A DNA stretch of 62,000 nt from Phoronis australis (taxonomy: Eukaryota; Phoronida; Phoronidae), in NCBI GenBank assembly GCA_002633005.1, contig NMRA01000371.1, positions 241,572-303,571 of the forward strand, given 5' to 3'. Position 1 is the stretch's first letter. Every line of letters begins with the position of its first letter. This document shows positions 1-13,000 of this stretch, piece after piece. The notes beneath the pieces are model-generated. The model was not told the DNA's origin. It made no database searches and saw only the letters and a list, made by a program, of their open reading frames with translations. A program made the position numbers and the translations under genes.

Positions 1-165
1 TTGCTGCGTCAGGACTACTAAGACTTAGAACTACCAGTATTGCTGCGTCAGGACTACTAAGACTCAGAACTACCAATATTGCTGCGTCAGGACTACTAAG
101 ACTCAGAACTACCAGTATTGCTGAGTAAGGACTATTAACTAAGTCTCACAGCTACCAATGTCATC
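1..165. repeat. 39-bp minisatellite, about four copies
   Basis: Unit starts ttgctgcgtcaggactacta at 1, 40, 79 and 118; the fourth copy is diverged. It lies in the PDZ-gene intron just after the exon ending at 219. Similar words (tcaggactacc, ctgctgc) recur near 2970, next to another exon of the same gene. Confidence 0.9.
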
Positions 166-218
166 AGTGTTTCAATTAGTCCCATTCAGTTGGTGGAAAA
201 ATACAAATCAATACTTAC

Positions 219-3200
219 TGAGCCTTCCCATCTCTTGTCACGACCATAATCACCCTGTTGGATGCTGAACCATTTCTTAATACTGTTACAGCTCTATAGA
301 ACAAAGTGCAATATTGAACAATAGGCAATTCTGACTAAACGGGTCCTGGATTTTGAGAATCAGTTTGATGCCCGTTATTCAGTAGAGGAAACTGGTTCTC
401 AAAATGAGGAACTGATGTAAGTGACTGTTTCGGAATAAAATACATCATCACAGTGTCACAGGAAGTTCTTTCATCAATGACAACGAGAGGAGTCCGATTC
501 ATGAATGTGACTTCAGACAGAAATTTGATCTCACGCTCCCATTTAACACTTATAACATAACAGTTTAGTCACATAACTATCAGCACATCACTAGCTGGAG
601 AGATATTTGTACAAATTTTCTCAGTATTTAGCAGTTATAGGTATATTCTCAGATACACTGTTCTTTTGCAAAAGTGAGTTTTAATTATTTATTAGAACTA
701 ATTATGTGGAGCGTAAGACCAAATCTCTGTCATAAGTCACTTTTCACGAAACAAAACCCTCGACTAATGAACTCAAATTTAATGAGGATAGCAAAAAGTT
801 GTCACATTAGAAACACAGAACTCATTCTGAGGAAACACAGATTGAAATAAATGAAACAGTATTTTGACATGAAGCAACAAAATTAAAAATTGGAGAACTG
901 TAGTATGAAATTCAAGGTCACATATGTTGTAATAAAAGCTGATGTAAAATTAAAGGCATTTTTTTAATTAATGAGTCACTGCTTTAGAGTATTGTTCAAA
1001 AAGAGGCTTTCTATCTTTACTTCTTAAATCCTTACAAAACCCCCAGGAAATGACATCCAGAAAACAGACACGAAGAGTAAAATAGCAGTGATGAGTGCAC
1101 TAACTCCCTCATTAGTTGCAACAATTACCTGGTTATGAAACAACAAGAGCAGTCAATCAGCAATTTTCAAAAAAGTACATTTCCTCACCTTTCGTTGGTT
1201 ACATGTTCCAGACTGTCTCCATTCACTTCAAGGATCTGGTCACCTTCACACAGTCGACCTTCCAACACAGGGTATGAACATTTTACAAAACCAAAACTTG
1301 GAGTGCACGAGTTCAAATAAATTCAGTTTGTACAGTAATGCTTCACTTCTTTATCACACAAGATGGCCGACAAGAGAAATTCTATTTTGTCAAATTTCTC
1401 CAAGAAAACAGGGAATACGAAAATTTTAGTCTATGACTAGCATGGTACGTAAATGTCGTGAACTAAAGTTTGGGTTATGGGTAGCAAGGTAACCAGCCTT
1501 TGAAAAATGACAATTGTGACAATTATTTTTGTGCAAAATGAGTGGAGAGTTACTGTAATAAAACTCTAGTGAAAGATGAGTCCATTTAATGCACAATTAA
1601 TGGACACTCAGTTCTAAGTCAGGTGTCGAGCAACCATTAAAACATTAACTTCACTAGCAATGCTTAGCTCAGATAGTTCAAGTGCTTCTGCTAACATCAG
1701 AAAAACAACTAAGTTGTTATGATCCAACTACCTTTAACAGCACGGGTGGAATTCAAACTAAGTTTCCCAAAAATGGCACGCTAGAGTAAGCAATTGTACC
1801 AAATAGACACGTAATCAAATGAAAGAACTCTTAAAACTGGTTGCAATCGACCTTCCGTGTACAAAAAATGTCCAAATTTCAACTAAGATTATCTGAACAT
1901 GAAAATAAAAAAGCTAAACTTTAATAGGCTCTAGCATTTGGATACTAGAAAGTATCTACTAAAATTTGAAAAGCATACACATAAATACCGTAAAAATTGT
2001 AACCAATATATCGTTAAATGAAAGATCCAGTACCACAGAGTCCAGTAACAAGTTACTTCCTCAATCGCGTACAGTATAGAAAAACGTGTAACAGCTCTAT
2101 TGGGAAACCAATATAATATGACAAACACAACATTAAAATAGACTGAGCATATCACGTCAGACAAATATAGTCTATCCCACAATCCCCTTTAACCCTGTTG
2201 GCCAGAGGAAAGTATTACAAATGAACAATTAATGAAAGCATTCTGAAAAGCAGCACTTGGTGAAATCAAAAGAAAAATTTGAAAGGACAATGACAAAAGT
2301 ACGAACAGAAACAACCAAGGCCCCTGACACCTATCAAAGACAAACGAACGAAAGTGCAATGAAGGAATCATCAGAAAATCTAGTATAATTCGAGAATGTA
2401 AGTCATACAGGAAAATGGACAAGATGCATCCGACTGCTTTTGAAAAGATCTATCCACATACCAAGTTTAAAAAATCTACAGGGACAGCAGAGCAAAAAAG
2501 TAAAAAATGGGCACCATAGCGCCATCTTGCGTTCAATTTCAACCAAAAACAATAGCCATCAAGCAATTCACAAGAGAAACATTGCGTGTAAATTTAATGT
2601 TGACCGGATTAGAAATGTGACCTGTAGCATGAGCACAAACTCACGTTATAACAATGCAACACACGTGGCTTTTGCCATGTAACAACATTCACTTTTTTCT
2701 ATGAGCCTACTATATATAGTCAGATACTTTTACATCAGATGTCCAACTTCAACAACTGACTAACAAGAACCGACGAGATAATTTGACTTCTGGGAACACG
2801 ACGTTGCTGTCTTCGTTATCAAATGTTTATTGCATGAACAACAGAAGACCTACCATCATTCTCAGCCAGACCGCCAGCAAGTACTTTCTTCACAAATATA
2901 CCATAGTCTTTGTCACCATCCTCACTTAGACCACCAATGACCTTGATCCCTGTAACACAGTGATTCAGAACTCAGGACTACCCTGCTGCTAACCTCTACC
3001 ACAAACCTTAATAAATGTGACTTTGAAGAACTCAGGGCTTGCAATGACCATGACAAAAAAGAGGAAAATTTTCCAGGTGACGCATCGTTCTACAAATTTT
3101 CTAAATATTTTTTGTGTTGTAAATTTAACTGCAAGAAACTTTTTTTGCACGGATAAGGTCAAAATATTGATAAAAAAGATGAAAAAGAGGAAAATGGAAA

Positions 3201-3933
3201 TCCAATAAGAGGAAATTGAAACAAAAAAAGAGGAAATCCCCTTAAAAGAGGAAAATTCCAAGCCCTGAGAATTGGCAATGAAAAAAAATCAAGATTAAAA
3301 ACTTTTAGAGCCAGGTCCATGTCTTCAACTCTTTGCCTTTATCTGTTAGCAGGTCAAATAAAAATGGACTTTAATGTAACAAAATGTTCAAGAATGGAAG
3401 TATTTGCCATTACTTTAAAACAAGTTTTCTTACGCTAAAATTAGCAGCATTTATTAAAAGTTGTGAAATAATAAGGTTTACGATGTAAAAACAGCACATA
3501 CCCAGACCATTTCCACAGTTGGTAAATACTACAGTTTCTGTTGGCCTATTTTCAAACTTGTTGACTGGACTGAAAATATAAAACATTTAATTTCATGAAG
3601 ACAACGTCAGCAAATAGGTTACGTATGAGTTTTCACAAATTGCTATCCTGTTGTATAACCTCGCATAATGTCTATAGACCGCATGTGGATAACCAGCACG
3701 AGGTTTCACAAACCTCAAAAGAATTCCCAATGGACAGTAAGACACTGGCATGATACCAAGGGAAGTAAGACAAAAATCTACCTTGCTTCTTATCTTGCCA
3801 CAAGGTCTATTATTTGAGCCTTGGTCCATGTGGCTTTGACAAATCAAATAAAAACTGAATCAAGCTATTAAATATTCGGTCTGTTACGACTTCACCTGGG
3901 AAAGACTGTGAATGCCTCAACGAAGTGTTTCAT
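219..3933 (-). CDS. PDZ-domain protein, 5' part of gene (runs off left edge)
   Basis: Five minus-strand exons join in phase: 3933-3896 (proposed start, 12 codons), 3569-3502, 2949-2854, 1258-1189 and 293-219. Exons 2 to 5 encode one whole PDZ domain: a first strand ending in the carboxylate-binding loop GNGLGIKVIGG, then GIFVKKVLAGGLAENDG, GDQILEVNGDSL and the second helix ERAVTVLRNG, ending VIMVVTRDGKA. Such domains usually bind C-terminal peptides of membrane proteins. Exons 2 to 5 are well supported by phase and motif. The first exon (MKHFVEAFTVFP) is less certain: it has an in-frame stop upstream and a gtgaag donor in the right phase, but no homology I can recall. Coding continues left of base 219 after a gtaagt donor, so the full domain set is unknown. 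An N-terminal PDZ would suit a syntaxin-binding protein 4-like product, but that is a guess. Confidence 0.8.
325..425. repeat. Interspersed repeat, copy 1 (cccgttatt...ggttctc family)
   Basis: It shares cccgttatt-cagt followed by gaaactggttctc with a copy near 6195 and looser similarity with 6293-6368. It is diverged, has no coding capacity and lies in a PDZ-gene intron. The family is not identified. Confidence 0.55.
3896..3933 (-). CDS. Proposed first coding exon of the PDZ gene
   Basis: This 38-nt exon opens with ATG (3933-3931) and ends CCC AG before gtgaag. Its two spare bases complete codon AG|T with the next exon at 3569, giving FPSPVNKFENR. An in-frame TGA lies 27 nt upstream of the ATG. 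It was chosen over a donor-like site near 4578 because that one meets a stop in the required phase. If wrong, the true first exon lies further upstream between here and about 7000. Confidence 0.4.
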
Positions 3934-4860
3934 GTGACCTTGATAAATGTTTCCAGTTCACCAGGTGCACAGCATCAGCACGTCATGTCAAAATTATCCG
4001 AGAGGCCCGACCCATATACTCTGGCTGATCAACAGAGAGTCATGGAGGGCACAAGCAAAGCAAAAAGAAACAGTAAAAAAACACAGACTGGTCCTATGTT
4101 GTGTATTTTGATAACCCATAGCACTGTCTACCTGTTGTTATACACGTTGCTAGGAGACTCTGTAACTACCATAGTGGATGACATGGTCCAAATGTGGTAC
4201 TACAAACCTACAATAAAAATCATAACCTGATAACGAAATTGCATAATTTCACAATATCTGTAGCTCATAAGATTATACAAGAGCTTGTGCTCCTACAGGT
4301 GCGTGTACTTATACAAGAGCGAGTGTACAAGAAGATTTTGAGAAAGCTCATATCTGCAGAAGCTAGTGCTTAAATGGAAATTTTTCAACACGCACACGCA
4401 CACACACATTTTAATGACTTTATTCAGGACATAATATCCATTTTTTTCTCACACCGGTCGGGTGAAGCATTTAAACCAAAGTACATTTAGCCTACAGATT
4501 GTTTGCTAAGCCATATACCTATTTCTGCATTTTATTTTGAACTCATAATCAACTGCTTTTTACACAAGAAATCTTTACTTACATAATATGTACTGGCACA
4601 ACTTTTCTCTATCAGATCAGTTTCATGCATAGTAGCTGATACGAATTCAAATATAAATTCAGGGCAAAGACAAAACTACATTTTTTGTACAATGTACCTT
4701 ACAAGATTTTATGTCAACATTTCAAACCCTTTATGCGTATCACATAATCGGAATTCAAAACATAGGTATAGATGGATTAAAAGCTGTTACAAAACATAAT
4801 TGCAAGCAAAAATGAAAGTGGACGCTCATTTTTAGCGCATTGATAGATTACAGCCTATTC

Positions 4861-5115
4861 CATACTGTGCACAACTAATCATAGCCAGATGCAGAGTGGC
4901 TAGCATACTGTGCACAACTAATCATAGCCAGATGCAGAGTGGCTGGCATACTGTGCACAACTAATCATAGCCAGATGCAGAGTGGCTGGCATACTGTGCA
5001 TAACTAATCATAGCCAGATGCAGAGTGGCTGGCATACTGTGCACAACTAATCATAGCCAGATGCAGAGTGGCTGGCATACTGTGCACAACTAATCATAGC
5101 CAGATGCACAGTGGC
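4861..5115. repeat. 43-bp minisatellite, six copies
   Basis: Nearly identical units begin catactgtgcacaactaatc at 4861, 4904, 4947, 4990, 5033 and 5076. The last is cut short at about 5115. Each holds gtgcac and ends gcagagtggctgg. It lies in the divergent PDZ/UBL3 intergenic region. Confidence 0.95.
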
Positions 5116-6129
5116 CCAAACCTTCTTCGGACATTTGTGTTTGACTTTAAGTCCACTATCAGTAAATGGAGTTCAGCCTTAAACTTCGTTAATGAAATGA
5201 AGGACTATTCGGAAAAAATGCATATTACCAAAATGTTTGTTGAGTTACAAAGATTTAATCTATGTACTCCAAAGGTGTTCTATATTCAAAAGGTATTTAT
5301 AGTGACATGACTTCTCGTATACATGGCATAATAAGATGTTACAGTCAAGCGACCAGTTTCAATACATTTTCCATATTTCGTTGAAACTGCTATGAGTTGT
5401 TTGTAAATTCTTTTCTTAAACAAAGACTTCACTTTTGGGAATTTTTCATTTACTAAATCTTGTAACTAGAAGCCATATTTATGTTCTGACTGATCTTTAA
5501 AGAATGTAACGTCAAAACTCTCAGAGAACCTAAAAATCGCACACCATGTTGTCGCCTACGCCACATCGAGGTACATTGTCGCCTAATTGCAGCATGTGTA
5601 TGTTGACATATTTGCAGCTACAATTAACATAAATCAGTATGTTATCTAATAAAATGTAATTTGATGAAAGCACAGCATTTTTTTCAATGAATCGCTGCAG
5701 ACGACATGTAATGTAAAGTGTGCTCTTGGCAGAGTGCATGGATGAACGCTGCCGCCTGCCGGCTAAGTGAATTTACTCTAAACAAACATTGGTAGATTGC
5801 CAGTTCATTCAGATGTTATCATTATGGAGATAGATTTTAGGTTCTCCTTTTACAATCGTTTTATGCGATCATCCACTCTCTTTAGACTAACTTGGGGGCC
5901 TAAATTGCACTCTTTCAAAACGAAGCAATGCTATAAAATGAAATGGTACCGAACATTGAACGTAGTGCAATAGAACTGAATACGAGGTAATTTTATTTCA
6001 CAGATTTTGCCGCAAGTAAGATTTTCTAAAACAGTGAGTCAACTGAGACTCTTGAGTCAGAATGATTTTGAATTTAAATATAGCGATTAGCGGTCATTGA
6101 ATTTGATTTTGAGAAGCAAGCAATCACTG

Positions 6130-6370
6130 TGGCACAAGTCAGATATAACGGACCCTTTATTAGAGAACCGGGCAGTCACTAAAGGAGGCCCCGTTATTTA
6201 GTGGATGAAACTGGTTCTCTAAATCCGGGTCTATTATATCCGACTAGTTCCACTCAGGGCACAAGCCACAACTTCACAAGTGGCTATCAATGAATAACGC
6301 CTAACGGGCCCGTTCTTCAGGTGTAACAGGCTCTCAAAATCAAGGACCGCTATATCCGAACAGGGCCCCA
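6130..6370. repeat. Interspersed repeat, copies 2 and 3 (cccgttatt...ggttctc family)
   Basis: The segment contains ccccgttatttagtggatg plus aaactggttctctaaatcc, matching 325-425 in the same orientation. A more diverged second unit (cccgttcttcaggtgtaac, ggctctcaaaatc) follows at 6293-6368. Both end with ctatatccga or attatatccga. No ORF. Confidence 0.55.
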
Positions 6371-7003
6371 TAAATTGAACATATTGAAAGTATACACTCA
6401 GCTACTCGCCTTTCTACATAGTTAAACAAGTAGGCAAATAAACTATACAATCTTCAAGTTCCTGTGTTGTTGTCTACCGCCATTTTTGTTATCTAAGCGC
6501 CACCTTGCGTTAATTATTAAGGGAGCATCACATTTTTTTTATAAAATACTATTTGTTCTAATAAATGCTATATTCCCGTTTTAAACTGTTAAAGGGGTAT
6601 TAATAAATATCTCTTATTGACATGTTTATCAATTCTAACCGAAATAAGTATACGAAGGTATAAAATGTAAAAATGATTAGTCTTCTTAATGCATACTCAA
6701 TTTTACCCACAGTCCTACTGTCGGCCATAGTGAAATTGAGTTTTGAGATCTAGTTGTTGGAAGTATTTATATTTCAAAAAACAAGCCCTGTTTTTCACCT
6801 TGGAGTATCATGATTACTTTGGAAAGCGTTCCGGAACAATGGAAAAGAACATGATATGGATTTGAAACGTGAATTTAGCTTAAAAGCCCTGGTTTAAAGA
6901 CTTCGAAAACGGCTTTGTCAAGATTGTCTCAGCTGATTGAGTTTTCGTCAACAGAGAGACTTTCGTTGACAACATTTTTTTTTGTCAACGACGACAGGGA
7001 ATC

Positions 7004-7039
7004 ATGAGTTCTAAGACTAAACACATACCAAGTGATAAG
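7004..7039 (+). CDS. UBL3: UBL3 exon 1 (12 codons)
   Basis: The exon encodes MSSKTKHIPSDK and ends AAG before donor gtaggt. Its phase-0 end matches the next exon, which starts GTG AAC TTG at 22920. Human UBL3 likewise has a short N-terminal MSS...PAD segment before (I/V)NLRL. Nothing else I scanned in the 16 kb upstream of exon 2 gave an ATG, the right phase and a similar peptide together. Confidence 0.85.
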
Positions 7040-10000
7040 GTAGGTTGGTTGTTGGACACACAGTTTGACTTGATTTGCTATTTTTCTTCTCATCAACTTT
7101 TTCTTCAGGCATGGCATATTATTAATTATTTTGACTTCAAATTCAATTCTCCAATGAATTGAAGTTGACAACACAATCATCCTGGCCACTGAAGAGAGTG
7201 GTAATGTACCTCCTTTGAGAATAGTCTTCTGATTCACTTAATTCATTAGTGAACTGCTCTATGTCTTCATTGGGTAAATTATCTCAAAAATTGCCAGGAC
7301 ACTATAACCTCTGAATTTTACTAGATTGATAACAAATAAATGACAAAACTGTGATTACTTGTCATTGGCAGTTTTATGTCATATTATTCGCTAACTTTCC
7401 TAAATAACCAGATAAGTTGCGCCATTGTTGTAAGAAAACATTACTGGCAACGGATGTTGTCCAACATTTTGTCAAGAAAATCATGCTGGTTATTAGATTG
7501 GATTTTTAAAGAATTAAAACTCTTTTGAAAATGTAAAGATCAAAAAACCTCAAAAAGTGACACAGTTTATTGATAGATAAGTCTGATTTTGTCAGGTTTT
7601 GTGATTTTCGGTATATTTTCGCTTAAACGTTGTCTCTGCCAACTCCTTCATGGCTTGGCAATCATTGGCGCAGGAGGATTACTAAGCCTGCTCTCGTAAT
7701 GTTGGTTGGTGGACCAACTAGTATGGGAAATGAAGAAGTAAACATGACATGGTAAAGTTATTATCACCAAATGCATCCGGCCTATTTAGGACTTGTTTTA
7801 GCATTGAATGAAATTCCAGTTCTCAACCAACATAGACTACTATTGTTGCATTTTATGTGCAAATCATAAAAAAATGTGTTGAGCGTTTAGTTGAATGAGG
7901 ACATTATGAACTCAAATGGGTATTGCTTACTGAGCTACAGAAGACTATTGAGAATACAGTTTTATAGAATCGAGTGTATAGTGAATATATTAAAAAATAG
8001 TTGAAGGCAGTCTGGTACACGATGATCTGCACAGACCATACGGCACATTTGGGCCACGCGTAAATTGTCTGGCTTGGAGTATGTCAAGATATCGATTTAA
8101 ATCTTAAAAATGTCCATAAATACATTGTGAAATGTATCGATTTGGCTATTATGAGATTAACTGGACAAGAAACAGAAATCAATTTTTATGTCATTGGTAA
8201 ATTCTTTTGGGAGTTGTTCATTATCTTAGACTGGCTTCACGTTGACTGGCATGTTAACAGTCTGAAGACCAGTCTGTGTTATTTACCAAATAGTTGTTAT
8301 CAAATGCCATAACTCCTGTTTATGTCATTGCCATTTAGTGGTAGTTCTGATGTCAGACATGTCTGTAAATCCAAATATATGACTGCAGCCATTTTAGGAA
8401 CTTCTGAATGTGGACTCAAACATATCGTGGGCCAGGGGCTTTTACTTGAAGCCAGAAGTATAAGTTTCAATGGGTTTTATGGCTTCCAACTTCCAAAGAA
8501 TGTTTGTTAAGACAAAACATGTATGTTATCAGCACTAGTAAAAGGTCAGTTTTCAACTAAGGGAGTATGTGCTTGAATTTTTCAAGTTTAGGTGTTTTTA
8601 AAATGATTTAGCACATTTAAGAAAAACGAAATTTCGACATATGTTGTCACTAATTTTGTTTTTCATATTTATGAAAAAATAACCTTCGCTTACTTCAAAG
8701 ACCAAAAGTTTGCCATATTTCAAGTACAACCCAAGTGGCTTAACCACTAGAATAGAAATTCATGGTTATATTCTCACAATCCTAGATTTCAGTGAAATGT
8801 TCACATTGGCCAGTTTTGTCAAGACTTGATTAAGTGGGTTCAGCTGTCTATAGGTGCCAGTATTATTCCTCTGTGCCTCTCAGACATCAAGTGTAACTTT
8901 AATTCAGTCAAGATGGATGTGTTGTGTTTACTCCTGTCCTCACATTGGTTGTGGTTCCACACTGGTGGTAGTAAGTACTAGCAGTATGACACTGGTGGTG
9001 GTACTAGCAGTATGACACTGGTGGTAGTACTAGCAGTATGACACTGGTTTGTGCTGGATCATACAGGCGTGTTGGATAGTAACAAGGTACTAGAGCACCA
9101 TGGGAGGTCTGAGAGTGTGACAGGGTGCAGAAAACTCTTGATATTATGAGCTGCTTACAGCCCCTGGTACCCATGCAGGGATTCATCCAAGATTTAAAAA
9201 ATAGGATGTCCAGAACGGGTTTCTTCATTTCTCAGAACGTCGTAAGTCCGATGTCAGTTTGCGGTCGTTTTATGCTGTGTCGGTACCCATGTGCATTTTC
9301 AAGAACAACATGGCTGTCATTCAGGAATCATTCCTGAACTGATGTCGAGGGAAAGCATTTCATGGAAATAAACGATACAAGGTGCAAAATTGGATTCAAA
9401 AAAGCTTGTATCATGAAGAGGAAAATAGCATGTTACATAGCTAATTTGGTATGTATGTACGTACGTATGTATGTACGTACGTATGTATATAGTAAAAATT
9501 TTCCAATTTGGGAGTCACCAGAATTTTGGACACGGAAACTCCGGCAATAATTGAATTTTCTTGATTCTGGAATTTAGGACAAGGGCAACTTTGGCGTTCA
9601 CTGTATTTCTCATATTGTGGACAATGTGTTTTCAGTTAACACAGTGGGTAATTTTGCCGTCTTGCCGATGATTCTTGAATTTGGGACAGCCAATATTGTC
9701 TTTTTCTAGGTCCAAGCAAAATAACAATGTGACAGATTGTGTTTGGCTACCTGAGAAAATCCCAAGTCTCCACTGCGAGTATCAAAGTCAGCCAATAATT
9801 CCCCCGAAATTTGTGTCAAAGGTTGTGTTGACCTCCAAACATAAACTTCTAACAGTTTTCATAGACTTAATAGCTGTGGTTCACAATTGTTCCATATATT
9901 TCATGAAATCAGTCCATTTACCCCCACAGTAGTGAATACACATCAAACGCACTTAAATTACAACAGGAAACAAACTGACAGAAGTGGGAATTGTTCATCA

Positions 10001-13000
10001 AATATCAGGCAAGATCGGTCAAACACACGCCTCCAATGTATGTAATGGTCTGCGTTCTATCTTTGTTGGCAGGAGGAATTGAGTTAGAGTTTGAATAGTA
10101 CATGTTTTGTACGAGGAGAAATTGGAAGAGGTATACGTAAGTTTCTGCAAACAGGGCATGGCACAACCTTTTTAGTGGAGAAATTCGACATCAGTTTCTG
10201 CTGACCTCAAGTTTCCACCTGGGATGTTCGCCAAGTGGCCAAATGTAATTTGGCATTAACCTAGTTGTTAAGCATTGATGCAAATGTGTATAGATATATT
10301 TTCAAGTATTTCAGCTAGAATAACCCCTTAAGGTAAGATCTTTAAAGATCCAAAACAAAGGGAAATGGTTAACCTCAAAATGCCCCATGCTATCTATGTT
10401 GATCTGTACTCAAACACTTGATGTATACTTGTTACACATTCATTTGTTCATACCATAATGGGATAAGGTCAGGACTGACTCATTCTTTATTCAACACTGG
10501 TCTTGTTTACTGTACTCATTCTGTTTCACCTGATCATGAACACAAACTGGAAAGTGGAATGTGAAATATAGCATTATAGGGGTGTCTAGTATATTACTTG
10601 TGCAGTGCAAGCTTCTACTATGAAGTTGAACAAATGACGAGACTCTTGGGTCTGTCCTTGATTTTCGTTGTGTATAGCCTGTAAACCCAACACTTGTCTT
10701 TGCCTACATTTTATGGCACCATGATTCACCAGTTGTTAACACAGCTCATAAGGTATCAGACTCGTTCTATGATCCTAGTAGGCCATGTAGTTGTGTTTAT
10801 TCATCTCTAACTTTCTTAAAGTTTCACCACAAGTATTGCACCCAGTTGCCTGAACTGTAAAACAGAGTGTCAACACAGTTTTGCTGGTGACCTCCTATTG
10901 CTGTTTATGTGGTGGGACTAGTATAGGGTATCCCATAAGAACAATGAGGGCTGTGGTGGTCAGTTTGTCTAGTTATTGATTCTTAGTATTTGTTTGTGAC
11001 ACTAGGAGGAGTGGTGTAAGGGTGAATATTGATTGAAATGGAATGTACTCCCATAGAGTCTTACACTGATGCATAATTATTCAGGAGGTTTTACTTATTT
11101 CACCGTAGCTACACTCTGCTTAGACAGAAAGGATGGGTCTTATGTCACTTTTCCTTTAGCTAAACTCCATCCATACACAGACTTACCCCAGAACAAGTTA
11201 CTCCTGGAACGAGTTGTCCCTAAGTTTGGAGGCTGTGTGGACGCTATTTAAACTAGCACAACTTACCCCACTTGTGACAACTTACTACACATTGTCAAGG
11301 TGGGGTAACTTGCGCCACTTCTAATTCCTGTGTGGTTGCAAACCTGGGTCAAGGAGGTCCGAGTAATTACCAGCTGCGGTTACATATAGACATTTTTTCT
11401 TGCGTGTGGTATTTCGCTTCAGGGGTTCTTTGTCACACATGTAGCAACAACTTCCACCATATCCTAGTAAGGGATATGTGTATATACGCTCCACTCAAAA
11501 GTAGGGTAAGTTGCATTAGTGCAAGTTGTTCTAGGGTAGGCTGTGTGTGCCCCGGACCTGTGGCAGTGCCGTCATAACTCCCCTCACCTTTCCCACTAAC
11601 TCATCTCTGGTAGCAACACCAGAGTTTCTGCTAGTTCTAGGGATTAAACACAAGATGTCATAGTTGACCGGCACTCTCCATTGATTGTGTTTCATGTTGC
11701 GACCTCTGGTGATTGAAGTGGAGTTAACCTTTCCCACTGCAGGGGAGTTGCGCAATGCCGCCGTGTAATGCACCTATATTAAGAGCAGTTGCGATGTCGC
11801 ACTGACAGAAGTTCCGCAAAACAGGCGAGTTTGTGGCGTCAGTGTGATAGCAGTATTGATTGGTTAAAATCCAGATTAAAATGATTCAAATTAAAAATAG
11901 ACATGTAACCCAGAGTCTATCAAATCTAGAATCAGAGCTCACAAAGAAGTCCAGTTTGTGGTGTTGTGAAGAGCATGTGCCTAGGAATATGCTGGCCGGT
12001 GGCTAATGTGGTTTTTCACACCACTTAAGTGCCATTTAGTAAATGGCACTTAAGTGGTACAAAAGTTGACAGGGATCAGCTAACAGGGAACTACGGTACT
12101 TGTTCCAGTGCATCAGCTAACACGGAACTAGTTGTTCTTACGCAAGTATGTGTTTTAACGGGACTGAACTGGAGCAAATTGATACCGCGGTGACAACTTT
12201 TGCCACCCGTTTGTGAGGTAGAGCAATTTGCGCTAGAACATCTTGCTCCGTGTCAGTTATGTGTCTAAACACGAAACTGGGGCAAGGCGGAAAGGATCAT
12301 ATCTACTGCACTTGTGTAATGACCTAAATACAGGTTCTCTGTCTCTTCAACTCCCGTCATTTGTAAACCTGCGCATGTGTGATCCTATCTCCAGCCTACA
12401 CTTTCGGTGCTTGCCACATTTAGTGAGTTGTGTGTGTAAATGGACGCTTGGCACTGATCAATTTGCTCCGTGTCAGTTGCGCGGGGCCAAAAGTTGATGT
12501 CTAAACGGGACTTTAGTCGAATACCTTGTTGGTCACCAGCACATTATGCAATCCTGCCACAGTTTGTACCATCCTGTGGTCACTGAATCATTGTCTTGTA
12601 TCAGCTTAACTTGTTATCTTCCAAGAATCAATTGGAAAGTGAATGTGAGTTTAACTAGACTTGAATTCAACGTCAAAAAGTCAGTCCATTCAAAATTCTT
12701 CTCGACTGATTCACGTGCGTTTCCATTTACTTGGGAGAGCAAGGCCAGTTGAAACCAGTATTTGTATAAAGATATGGAGTGGATTGTGAATTGTTTGCAA
12801 CTATGCTGTTTTCAGTATTGTCACAAATACATTCCGTCTATTTTCAAGTTTGGAAGCTGAATTGTAAAAATCCCGATGTCAGATGCTGTAGTCAAGTATC
12901 CGGTACTTTGCGTATTTGCATTTTGTTGACTAGACCACTATCACCATGGTGTGTGGATTTGGACGTGTATTATTTTATCGTACCAGCATCTGAGTGAACA

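Larger units (their letters stand above)
3934..7003. other. Intergenic region between the PDZ gene and UBL3
   Basis: The two flanking genes diverge, so both promoters should lie here. The region is AT-rich and holds a 43-bp minisatellite (4861-5115) and two copies of an interspersed repeat (6130-6370). I saw no convincing exon or TATA box. At about 6476-6505 there is a short stretch with gccattttt and gcgccaccttgcg that could be promoter-proximal, but this is weak. Confidence 0.5.

Noticed and set aside
4579-4625. Donor-like site with ATG upstream on the minus strand as alternative PDZ first exon
   Set aside because: In the phase needed to join the exon at 3569 it meets an upstream stop with no ATG.
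4861-5115. CRISPR-like regular repeat
   Set aside because: Units are contiguous with no unique spacers, and the genome is animal; it is a minisatellite.
7681-7752. Alternative UBL3 first exon ending at acatg/gtaaag
   Set aside because: No ATG in the required phase; the exon at 7004-7039 fits the family N-terminus.
9205-9240. Alternative UBL3 first exon (MSRTGFFISQNV before gtaagt)
   Set aside because: Phase fits, but the peptide does not resemble UBL3 N-termini, unlike 7004-7039.
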